From: Verrucomicrobiales bacterium
GTDB taxonomy: Bacteria; Verrucomicrobiota; Verrucomicrobiia; Verrucomicrobiales; DEV007
Assembly (NCBI GenBank): GCA_022424805.1
Contig: JAKMGR010000221.1
Location: forward strand, 1-9,073
DNA: 9,073 nucleotides
Direction of reading: 5' to 3'
Made by a program: the position numbers and the translations under genes. Positions 1 to 6,651 of this stretch are shown in pieces (positions within the stretch are counted from its first letter, which is position 1; every line of letters starts with the position of its first letter). Below the pieces are notes generated by a model. That model worked only from the letters and a program-made list of their open reading frames with translations. It ran no database searches and was not told the origin of the DNA.

Positions 1-477
1 TGTCGTGAGCCCATCTACTATTTCGCTCGTCGAACCTTGTTCGATCATCCGGCAGCAAATTTTATCCTGACGCGGATTCGAGCGCTCCCCGTGGATCAAC
101 AGAAGCCGGAGCTTTCCATTCTCAAGAAAATCATCCAGCTGCTTCTAGACGACGAAAAGGTGCTGATTTTTCCTGAAGGTGAGCGGAGTTTGGATGGGCA
201 GCTTAAGATGGAAGGCCAGCCTGGAGTTGGGATGATCGTTGCCAAATCCAAAGTTCCTGTGCTTCCGGTTCGACTTTTTGGTCCGGAAAAATCCCTCCCG
301 CGAGGCGTGAAAAAGGTGAAGCGTCACCCGGTGACTCTCGTCGTCGGAGAGCCGATCGATTTTTCTGAGTTACTCGCCGACAAGTCCATTGGTGCAAAAG
401 AGAAGTATCAGATCATTGCCAACCGCATCATGGAAAGCATTGCAGAACTGGAAATGTCGGAAAGCCGTGGTGAATGA
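1..477 (+). CDS. PlsC-type 1-acyl-glycerol-3-phosphate acyltransferase (5'-truncated by window edge)
   Basis: The reading frame is open from base 1, so the start codon and the catalytic HxxxxD motif lie upstream of the window. The remaining 158 residues show two hallmarks of the PlsC/LPLAT family: a FPEGERS block (bases 169-189), which is motif III and binds the glycerol-phosphate acceptor, and a VPVLPVRLFG strand shortly after it, matching motif IV. The first residues (REPIYYFARRTLF) fit the stretch before motif II. Members acylate lysophosphatidic acid or similar lysolipids at the inner membrane during phospholipid synthesis. The exact acceptor cannot be told from a fragment, and a fused upstream transporter or ligase domain is possible because such fusions exist in this family. 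It stops at TGA 475-477, one base before an ATG at 479 that may begin the next gene. Confidence 0.85.
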   Translation, partial: CREPIYYFARRTLFDHPAANFILTRIRALPVDQQKPELSILKKIIQLLLDDEKVLIFPEGERSLDGQLKMEGQPGVGMIVAKSKVPVLPVRLFGPEKSLPRGVKKVKRHPVTLVVGEPIDFSELLADKSIGAKEKYQIIANRIMESIAELEMSESRGE

Positions 478-544
478 GATGTCTGCTCCAAGTGTAAGGA
501 TATATGTCATTGGGGATTGAATCGAGTGGGTAAATCTGCGAATT

Positions 545-838
545 GTGCTGCTTCTCTTTTTGTCCGCTCCGATCTTGTTGTCGGGTGGCAACTTGAAAGG
601 GGTGGTCGCAGCGAAGCGCGAGATTGACGCTGTCCGCTTAGCGGAAATGGAAGTCGATACATTGGCTGCGGAATTACAGGAATACAGAAATCTTGCCGAA
701 TCGGAGATCGAAAAAATACAGGAAAAGCAAAAGGAAGATCTCGCAAAGTTGAACCGGCGCTACACCGAGGGACTCGAAAATGTAAAAGTGGCATTGCCCT
801 TCGCTGACCTACTTTTTTTCGGCTCAATCCAGAATTAG
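545..838 (+). CDS. small probably exported coiled-coil protein, unknown function
   Basis: I do not recognise the family. From the GTG at 545 the 97-residue product starts with a hydrophobic stretch (LLLFLSAPILLSGG) that could be a signal peptide or membrane anchor. Residues about 25-80 are rich in Glu, Lys, Ala and Leu and look like a coiled coil; the C-terminus is hydrophobic again (ALPFADLLFF). Codon use looks like real coding sequence. The start is uncertain. The same frame reads back through a TGA at 518-520 to an ATG at 479 placed directly behind the PlsC gene, which could be the ancestral start. A separate well-placed AAGGA lies before an ATG at 504, but that frame closes after nine codons. 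The gene converges on the minus-strand motor operon and its last 15 bases overlap that operon's final gene. Confidence 0.5.
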   Translation: MLLLFLSAPILLSGGNLKGVVAAKREIDAVRLAEMEVDTLAAELQEYRNLAESEIEKIQEKQKEDLAKLNRRYTEGLENVKVALPFADLLFFGSIQN

Positions 839-2494
839 CCCCGTCCCATACTTCGGTGGAGGCTTGTTCTTCGGCTTTTCCTTCGGTGGCGGAGCCGGAG
901 CAGCCGGCGGATTTGATGCGAGGAATACTCGGATCAGGGGGACTTCCGGGGGAACAATTTCCAAGGCTACTTCCGTTTCGCCACTCGCTTCCCGAGCTGC
1001 GAGAGCGGTTCGGAATATGTCGAGTGTGTAGTTCTGAAACCGGCTCGAATCCCACTCGTATCGTTCTTTTCTGAGGGTATCGATAAAGGCTTTTTTGGCT
1101 GGTTCTTCGATGATGTCTTCGGGAACTGTAGCGGCAATGGCCGTTTCGAATTCAGCGTATTCCTTGTTCAATAGTTCGACCATGTTCGGGCCCAGCGCGT
1201 TGGCGAGTTTCATGTACTCTGCGTCGGGAATGGCATCGAGGTTGTAGCGAATCGTTTCCCGCTTCGGTTTTCCACGAGGAGTAAACTTGTCGTTGTTTGC
1301 GATCGACCAGCCCGCGGGGACGCGGAATTCCTCCGACTTGGAGCGCGCCTGGAGATAGATTTCAAAGCTATCCGGAGCGACGTAGTAGTAGATCAGGGTC
1401 CGTCGGTTTGTGCCGGCCTGTTTACATAGTTGCTCAAATTCTGAGTTGGGAGCGAGAAATTGTTCCGGAGTCCATCCTCCCTCTTTTTCACGCGGTTCAA
1501 ATGAAAGGCGAATTCGATCTCCCGAGCTTTTTGCGACGTGGTATTTAAGGTCTTTTGGTCCGAATTTTCCGTCTCCAAAATAGTCCGTAATTTTTTTGAG
1601 ATCGAATCGAAATTTATGGACTGCCAGTTCGGCTTCGTCATCAGCTCCAACGATTCGCTTCAGCACCGTCGTTTCCTTGATGTCCTCGCCAACCCGGTTC
1701 TTCATGTTGAGCTTGAGGCCGTCCCATGCGGCCAAGGCTTCTTTTTCCCGGCGGCTCAGGCGTACTTTCTCGTAAACGGGAAGGTAGTAATCGTTTTCGT
1801 TCTTCTTCGTGTCCTTCACTGCATAGGTGTAAGAGCCAATTGCTTTCCCCGTGTAAGCGAGATCGGTGAAGTTCTGGTCGATGACCTGCTGGACTTTCAG
1901 GCAATGCTCATACGGATCGCCGATGAAATAGAGCTTCCCAAATTTACAGACGGCATAGAGAGCCTGCGACTCCGGGTCAGCCATACGAGGGTTGGGCATC
2001 ATGATTTCCTTGGCGGCAATCACTTTTGCCTCCGGCGTCTGCGCAAGGATAGCAGCCAGTTCTCGATCTTTCTTGTCGGCCCCGAGAACCATCGCATCGC
2101 GCTCTTCTTTGACTTTTTCCGCCTCTTCTACTTTAGCCTTCCATTCTTCAATGTCGGAAGTTTTGTCAGCCAGATCCTTGTTGTTTTTTTCGAAATCTTC
2201 GAGTTCGGCGAGCAGGGTTGTTGCCTCCTGATCGGTCATTTCGTTTTTCACCAAGGTCGTTTGCGTCTGTTCAAGGTCCTGAAGATTTTTTTTCGACTTG
2301 TCTCGGCTTACCTTCATGGCCTGCAGTTCCTCCTCAGTCACTTCAGGCAAATTCTCTACGACCTTTTTCACCGCTGCAGTAATCCCGAGGCTGGAAACGA
2401 TGAGGATAAGCAGGAGCACGCCGACAACATTGGTCATCGCGTCCATGAGCGAGTCCATACTGCGTTCGTCTTCTTTGCGTGCTCTTCTGGCCAT
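824..2494 (-). CDS. large ExbD/MotB-like motor subunit with Asp before its single membrane helix
   Basis: This 556-residue protein is probably the proton-carrying plug subunit of the three-gene motor operon. After a basic N-terminus, residues 12-22 read SMDSLMDAMTN and are followed by one hydrophobic helix (about 22-45). The spacing of D18 to the helix matches the essential Asp of ExbD/TolR (PFIDVM) and of MotB (YADFMT); this is a motif alignment by eye. Residues about 48-150 form a Glu/Lys-rich coiled coil, expected in the periplasm. Residues about 150-525 form a large domain that I cannot assign; it contains a YYYVAPDSFEIYLQ strand-like segment. Residues 526-548 are proline- and lysine-rich. 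Typical ExbD is about 140 aa, so this is greatly enlarged, and I see no OmpA-type peptidoglycan-binding motif. It lies 26 bp behind the 277-aa subunit, the last gene of the operon. The ATG at 2494 has no clear Shine-Dalgarno sequence but places the helix correctly. Confidence 0.75.
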   Translation of the reverse strand: MARRARKEDERSMDSLMDAMTNVVGVLLLILIVSSLGITAAVKKVVENLPEVTEEELQAMKVSRDKSKKNLQDLEQTQTTLVKNEMTDQEATTLLAELEDFEKNNKDLADKTSDIEEWKAKVEEAEKVKEERDAMVLGADKKDRELAAILAQTPEAKVIAAKEIMMPNPRMADPESQALYAVCKFGKLYFIGDPYEHCLKVQQVIDQNFTDLAYTGKAIGSYTYAVKDTKKNENDYYLPVYEKVRLSRREKEALAAWDGLKLNMKNRVGEDIKETTVLKRIVGADDEAELAVHKFRFDLKKITDYFGDGKFGPKDLKYHVAKSSGDRIRLSFEPREKEGGWTPEQFLAPNSEFEQLCKQAGTNRRTLIYYYVAPDSFEIYLQARSKSEEFRVPAGWSIANNDKFTPRGKPKRETIRYNLDAIPDAEYMKLANALGPNMVELLNKEYAEFETAIAATVPEDIIEEPAKKAFIDTLRKERYEWDSSRFQNYTLDIFRTALAAREASGETEVALEIVPPEVPLIRVFLASNPPAAPAPPPKEKPKNKPPPKYGTGLILD

Positions 2495-2520
2495 GAATTA
2501 GAGTGGTTCGAAAAAAGAGA

Positions 2521-3354
2521 TCAGGGTTGGAGAAATCTGGAGAAAACGCTCAAGTCCACTTTGCCCTCTCCGGGGAGTGGAAGTTTTCCGGGAATCGCTT
2601 TTCTTTCCCGACCCTGGTTGTAGGTAGCGACCAAATCGTACACTTTGTTGTAGGCGGTGGCGGCTCCATCGTTTCCTCTCACGAGAAAAATCAGGCTGTG
2701 CCCGCTGTTGGTCGATACTAGGTCGAGGAGTTTGATGAATTCTTCGCTTTGATTGATTGAGGCAATGGGAATTGCTTCCGGCTCTTCGCTGAGGCTTTTG
2801 TGAAGGTAGATGCCCGCGTCACTCACCTCGACGAAGTGCGGCTGTACGTTGTTGCTACTACCCGTCGGGCGAACTTTTAGCTTTGCGGGTTCAGGAGGTA
2901 GCTTGCGCTTGGCGATTTCTTCTTCCTTTTCCTTGATGGCAGCGAGAAGCTTTTCATGATCTGTGACGAGCCTCTTGTTTGTCTGTGTGAGAATATTGAA
3001 TTTCGCGATCAGCTCTTCCCGGCTGGAATCGATCTCCTCCTGATTATCGAGCATTTCTTTCAGCAACGCGAGTTTGTCTCGAGCTGCGATTGTCTTTTCG
3101 CTCTTCTGAATCAGGTTTTCGATGTCGATCTTCAATTTGTCCTGCTTCTTTTGCTCCTCTTCCTTCTCTGCCTTGATCAAAAGATACTCGCGTGCACGTT
3201 CGACCTCTTTCGGGGTGCGGCCTTCGCCTTTGCCCATCGCGATTAGATTTACGACCACGATAATGAGTGTGAGGCAGCCAATAATGCAGACAAGGATGCT
3301 CAAAAATGGGAAAAGATTCACCGAGGCACCGTCGTCTTGTCTTCGTCTGGCCAT
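2521..3354 (-). CDS. ExbD-like motor subunit lacking the membrane Asp
   Basis: A 277-residue single-pass membrane protein. Residues 12-18 read VNLFPFLS and lead into one hydrophobic helix (about 13-40). They align with the ExbD/TolR signature N-x-x-P-F-(I/L)-D, except that Ser18 stands where the proton-carrying Asp should be, and the helix has no charged residue. Residues about 46-150 are a strongly charged coiled coil. Residues about 165-277 form a small domain whose FLVRGNDGAATAYNKVYDLV segment resembles the end of the ExbD periplasmic fold. This is the middle gene of the operon, 71 bp behind the channel gene and 26 bp before the larger plug-like subunit. Two different ExbD-type partners with one channel protein recall AglRQS of Myxococcus. 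I infer a structural or regulatory plug rather than a proton carrier. Motif similarity supports the family call; the exact role is inference. Confidence 0.75.
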   Translation of the reverse strand: MARRRQDDGASVNLFPFLSILVCIIGCLTLIIVVVNLIAMGKGEGRTPKEVERAREYLLIKAEKEEEQKKQDKLKIDIENLIQKSEKTIAARDKLALLKEMLDNQEEIDSSREELIAKFNILTQTNKRLVTDHEKLLAAIKEKEEEIAKRKLPPEPAKLKVRPTGSSNNVQPHFVEVSDAGIYLHKSLSEEPEAIPIASINQSEEFIKLLDLVSTNSGHSLIFLVRGNDGAATAYNKVYDLVATYNQGRERKAIPGKLPLPGEGKVDLSVFSRFLQP

Positions 3355-3425
3355 TCAGGGGAGAGGATACTGTGTATTGTCGATAAAGGAGGGGATTGTG
3401 ACCGGAGAAAGCGAAAGCGGCCCGA

Positions 3426-4802
3426 TCAGCGACCGAAGAGACCTCTCTTTTTCACCGTGATCTGTTTGCCGTTGAGGTCTTTCAGGACATCGTTCAGATT
3501 CTTAATTCCTTCCGCGAGAGTGCCAACCTGGTTCTCGATCGCGCCGACCGACTGGATCCGCATTTTGTCGAGCGAGTCGAAAAATTCTTTATCCAGTTTG
3601 CTCTCGTAGTCTTTGGTGCGCTGATCGATGGCTTCGAGTTGGCGATCGATTGTTTCGGCGACCTTTCCATGATGCTCGACCTGACTGGACAGGTTTTTCG
3701 ACATGTCCTTCTGGACGCCCTCAAATCTGCCCATGATATCTTTCTGGTTGGTCGCTATCGCATCTCCGATTGCCTTGAGTAGCGAGGCATCTGATCCGAG
3801 GTTTGAGTTTGCTCCACCATCGTTGAGGCGCTTGAGCAGGTTATCGATGCAGTATTCGTCCGTGTCAGTGACGAGATCGTCTTCCTGATTCTGCAGGGCA
3901 CTTGCGGGAAAGCTCAAAATAATACTGAACACGAGAGCGAGAAGGGTCGTGTCGAACGCCACACCCATATCGCCAAGAACTTTCGTGAGCGGCTCTTTGA
4001 TGGCGCTCATGTCTCCACCTTCTCCGGCACCGAGGACGGCGTCGAAGCCACCAATTGCTACACCTATACCGACAACCGTTCCGATGAATCCCATGATCGG
4101 GATCGCCCAGAGGAAAACTTTCACCATCGAGTAGCTACCCCCGACCTTGGCGGCATCCACCTCGGATTGGGATGTGATCATTTGTGCGACTTCCGGGTTG
4201 TTCTGGCGGACATAGAAAAATTCGAGCGCCTTACGGATTCGGTTCACAATGTATGTGTTGCGAAGCGGCTTGGGGAAATTGATGAGATTGTCGTGGAACT
4301 CTTTGAGGTTGTTCGGTGTGATCTCTTCATCGATGCTTTCGGGAAGCGCTTGGATGAGCATGGCTCTCCGCTGCTTGCGAATATTCACCGCTTTCAGAAC
4401 GAGAATGCCGAGACACCAGAACATCAGAAGCGTTGTCGCATACTGAACCTTTCCCCTTTCGGTGAACAAGTCGCGGAGGTAGTTGCCCTCGGGCATCAGG
4501 TGCATCACGACATACCAGACCAAGGCAGACATGACACCAACCCCTCCCGCGATCCAAATATTCACGTGTGAGGGGTGAGGGCCGATCGGAGTTGAGCTGA
4601 TATTGAGTTCAGGAAGATTGTCGTAGTACTGATCTGCCATTTCTTCACCGGCATCCACACCTGACTCCTCATGGTGTGCTGCAGCACCAAAATCTTCTGG
4701 TATCTGGATGCGTTCACCGCAACCGGGGCATTTGACAGTTTTTCCCGCGAGGTCGGCCTCGGCCTGGAGAGTGATGCTGCAAGTAGGGCAAGCGAAATTC
4801 AT
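3426..4802 (-). CDS. MotA/TolQ/ExbB-family proton channel with N-terminal zinc ribbon and coiled-coil tail
   Basis: This 458-residue protein is the channel subunit of an ion-driven inner-membrane motor. It opens with a zinc ribbon (C5-x2-C8 and C25-x2-C28, CPTC and CPGC), then an acidic linker. Membrane helices are visible at about 82-103, 121-139, 225-253 and 281-303. Helices 3 and 4 carry the family signatures: IPIMGFIGTVVGIGVAIGGF (T242) and AFDTTLLALVFSIILSFPAS (T285/T286). The 85-residue loop between helices 2 and 3 and the four-helix plan resemble MotA more than three-helix ExbB, and would put both termini in the cytoplasm. After helix 4 about 155 mostly helical, charged residues follow (to 458). 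This is much longer than the ExbB or TolQ tail and recalls long-tailed stators such as ZorA. It is the first gene of a minus-strand operon with two ExbD-like partners. The ATG at 4802 leaves just three residues before the first zinc-ribbon Cys, supporting that start. Confidence 0.85.
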   Translation of the reverse strand: MNFACPTCSITLQAEADLAGKTVKCPGCGERIQIPEDFGAAAHHEESGVDAGEEMADQYYDNLPELNISSTPIGPHPSHVNIWIAGGVGVMSALVWYVVMHLMPEGNYLRDLFTERGKVQYATTLLMFWCLGILVLKAVNIRKQRRAMLIQALPESIDEEITPNNLKEFHDNLINFPKPLRNTYIVNRIRKALEFFYVRQNNPEVAQMITSQSEVDAAKVGGSYSMVKVFLWAIPIMGFIGTVVGIGVAIGGFDAVLGAGEGGDMSAIKEPLTKVLGDMGVAFDTTLLALVFSIILSFPASALQNQEDDLVTDTDEYCIDNLLKRLNDGGANSNLGSDASLLKAIGDAIATNQKDIMGRFEGVQKDMSKNLSSQVEHHGKVAETIDRQLEAIDQRTKDYESKLDKEFFDSLDKMRIQSVGAIENQVGTLAEGIKNLNDVLKDLNGKQITVKKRGLFGR

Positions 4803-4828
4803 AAGGAGTGCGATTCAAAAGTTTTCTA

Positions 4829-4854
4829 ACACGTGTCAAAAGAGGTGTCGACAC
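4829..4854. promoter_or_regulatory. two palindromes in the divergent spacer (possible operator)
   Basis: Between the motor operon and the divergent hydrolase gene lie a perfect 8-bp palindrome ACACGTGT (4829-4836) and a perfect 10-bp palindrome GTGTCGACAC (4845-4854). Their centres are 17 bp apart and both carry GTGT/ACAC half-sites. They fall just downstream of the candidate TATAAT promoter, where a bound repressor could block the motor operon. No regulator gene is adjacent, so the operator role is inference. Confidence 0.25.
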
Positions 4855-4864
4855 GCGAAACCGG

Positions 4865-4894
4865 ATTATATGCGTGGGAAAGGTGGATTTTCGA
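4865..4894 (-). promoter_or_regulatory. candidate sigma-70 promoter of the motor operon
   Basis: On the minus strand a perfect TATAAT (bases 4870 down to 4865) stands 18 bases after TCGAAA (4894 down to 4889), which matches four of six bases of the -35 consensus TTGACA. Transcription would start near 4858 and give a leader of about 55 bases before the ATG at 4802. The -10 match is strong, the -35 weak. The call rests on consensus matching only. Confidence 0.35.
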
Positions 4895-4968
4895 GGAAAA
4901 ATTTTTAGAAAACCTTTTCGCTGGCGTATTGGCTCTGAAACGTCTGTATTAGGACTGATTATTGTGAA

Positions 4969-6543
4969 ATGAAGAGGAGGAGATATTTGGGGCAGTTGCT
5001 AGCCCTTGCAACGGGATCCTTTCTCGTCTCCAGTTGCGCTCTTCAGATCAAGGTCCGCGAGGATTGGAACCTGCGAAAAGACGACGCTATTCCGCTGGGT
5101 GAGGCTACTGCGACCTGGCAGCAAATTCGTTCCGGCCAGATTCCCTCGGAGGAAAATCTGGCCACCTACAACAAGGCGGTGCGAACATCAGTCGTTCAGA
5201 TCGCGAAAAACTGGTCTGGGGAGGATGTCGCACTTTCGCAGATCGCTACGACTGAGGGGGCGGTTCGAATCGTCGTGAATCCTGGATCGATTCGAAACAT
5301 GGATCAGATCGATCAGGTTGTGCCGGCAGATTTTGTTCGCGTAAAGCGTGGGTTCATAGAGACCACAGAGGTCAATGGTGTTGGCGCGCCCCTGATGGTT
5401 CGGCAGCGTTGGTCGGAGTCGGACCCGCTGATCCCAACGACCGGACTCTGGTATCCCGTGACCGGGATTCTGAATTTCGACCAGCCGACTCGTCCTGAGC
5501 TGATGTTATTTGATCCGACACGGCAGTCGTTTTTTTCCTCGAACGGAAAGAGCGTCCCGCTTTCAGTCGACTACACGGCAACTTTCGCGCGTGATTTTCA
5601 TGATCGGCAGAATCAGTTTCTTGATTTCGCGGCGCTCCTTCGTTTCGAAAAATATGCTGACCGAATGGTGATCTACCGAATTTCCGCTTTTGACCCAAAT
5701 AAGCAGGTTTGCGTCCTCGTTCATGGGATCAACTCGACCCCGGTTACCTGGCACCGGTTTCTGAATAAGGCATATGGCGACAAGGAAATCCGCGAACGTT
5801 ATGAGTTTTGGACTTTTGGATATCCTACAGGTGCCCCGATTACCTACCTTGCCGGGAAAATGCGAGATTCGCTGAATGAAATGCGGAAATTTCGCTCCGA
5901 CAACGGCGGATCGAGCGACGATATCGTTCTCGTGAGTCACAGCATGGGTGGTCTTCTTTCGAAAGCAGCAACTCAAACAGGTGGCCAGGCAGACTGGGAC
6001 AAGCTTTTCAAAGTTCCCATCGCAGAGTTGGAAATTTCCGAGCGAGATCGCGTAACCCTTCACGATCTGGTCTACTACGAGGCCGTTCCCGGAATAGAAC
6101 GAGTCGTCCTTTGCGCTGTTCCGCACCGTGGGAGTAAGTTGGCAGCCAATCCGGGAGCCAAGCTGGTGGGGGATATTATTCAGGTTCCGCGACAGATCGG
6201 GCAGTTGACGAAAGAGATTGTCAAACAGAGTAGCTACGCCCTGACACCGTTGGGGTTCGAGATGGCTGAAGATCCCAACTCCATTGACCAGCTGAGTCCG
6301 GCTTCGCGAATTACCGCAGAATTTCTCAATAAACCGCTCAATCCATCAGTCGGATTCCATTCAGTGATCGCTCGGAAAAAGCGCAAGGAACCGCTTTTGG
6401 AATCATCCGATGGCATCGTCCCCTACACCAGTGCTCATCTCGATGGCGTCGAATCTGAAATTGTCATTGATGGCAGTCCTCACGGAGTGCATCAGACGGA
6501 AGAGGGAATTCGTGAGATTATGCGGATTCTAAAACTGCCGTAA
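4969..6543 (+). CDS. lipoprotein alpha/beta hydrolase (esterase/lipase-like)
   Basis: The 524-residue product starts with a basic, hydrophobic signal ending in LVSSC, a lipobox that makes C23 the lipidated residue. The Ala after it would favour the outer membrane if the E. coli Lol sorting rule holds here. Residues about 24-245 are an N-terminal region I do not recognise. The C-terminal half is a serine alpha/beta hydrolase: an oxyanion HG (VLVHGINSTPVTWHRF, H252-G253), a nucleophile elbow SHSMGG with S325, a probable acid D481 in SSDGIVPYTSAHLDG, and a probable catalytic His at H505 or H508 in SPHGVHQ. The motifs resemble the PGAP1/DUF676 group of esterases that act on lipids or acylated molecules at the envelope; the substrate is not predictable. 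It is divergent from the motor operon and 108 bp upstream of the ThuA-like gene on the same strand. Only a weak, distant AGGA (4951) precedes the ATG. Confidence 0.85.
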   Translation: MKRRRYLGQLLALATGSFLVSSCALQIKVREDWNLRKDDAIPLGEATATWQQIRSGQIPSEENLATYNKAVRTSVVQIAKNWSGEDVALSQIATTEGAVRIVVNPGSIRNMDQIDQVVPADFVRVKRGFIETTEVNGVGAPLMVRQRWSESDPLIPTTGLWYPVTGILNFDQPTRPELMLFDPTRQSFFSSNGKSVPLSVDYTATFARDFHDRQNQFLDFAALLRFEKYADRMVIYRISAFDPNKQVCVLVHGINSTPVTWHRFLNKAYGDKEIRERYEFWTFGYPTGAPITYLAGKMRDSLNEMRKFRSDNGGSSDDIVLVSHSMGGLLSKAATQTGGQADWDKLFKVPIAELEISERDRVTLHDLVYYEAVPGIERVVLCAVPHRGSKLAANPGAKLVGDIIQVPRQIGQLTKEIVKQSSYALTPLGFEMAEDPNSIDQLSPASRITAEFLNKPLNPSVGFHSVIARKKRKEPLLESSDGIVPYTSAHLDGVESEIVIDGSPHGVHQTEEGIREIMRILKLP

Positions 6544-6651
6544 ACTAGCGCTTCTGCATTCGTGAAAACCGTTTTAATCGAAATCTGGGAGAAGTAAGAA
6601 CGGCGCATTTCCGGGTTTCCAATCGCGACAGAGTTCGATATTCTTCCGACC

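Noticed and set aside
479..520. remnant of a metallophosphoesterase, from RIYVIGD
   Set aside because: The short run resembles the start of ApaH-like phosphatases, but nothing after it carries the GDxHG, GNHD or His motifs in any frame, so it is probably chance.
507..1055. 182-codon open frame on the minus strand
   Set aside because: It overlaps both the small coiled-coil gene and the end of the 556-aa gene out of frame, with low-complexity Arg/Ser/Pro composition and no recognisable motif.
1538..2623. 361-codon open frame on the plus strand
   Set aside because: It lies antisense to the 556-aa motor subunit. Its Phe/Leu/Ser-rich product is what Glu/Lys-rich coiled-coil codons give when read backwards, and it has no domain motif.
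824..4802. Zorya anti-phage system
   Set aside because: The long-tailed channel and Asp-bearing partner recall ZorAB, but no ZorC, ZorD or ZorE-like gene is in the window, the partner lacks an OmpA signature, and the flanking genes are housekeeping or hypothetical.
5563..6126. 187-codon open frame on the minus strand
   Set aside because: It is antisense to the catalytic core of the alpha/beta hydrolase, where the HG and SHSMGG motifs prove the plus-strand reading.
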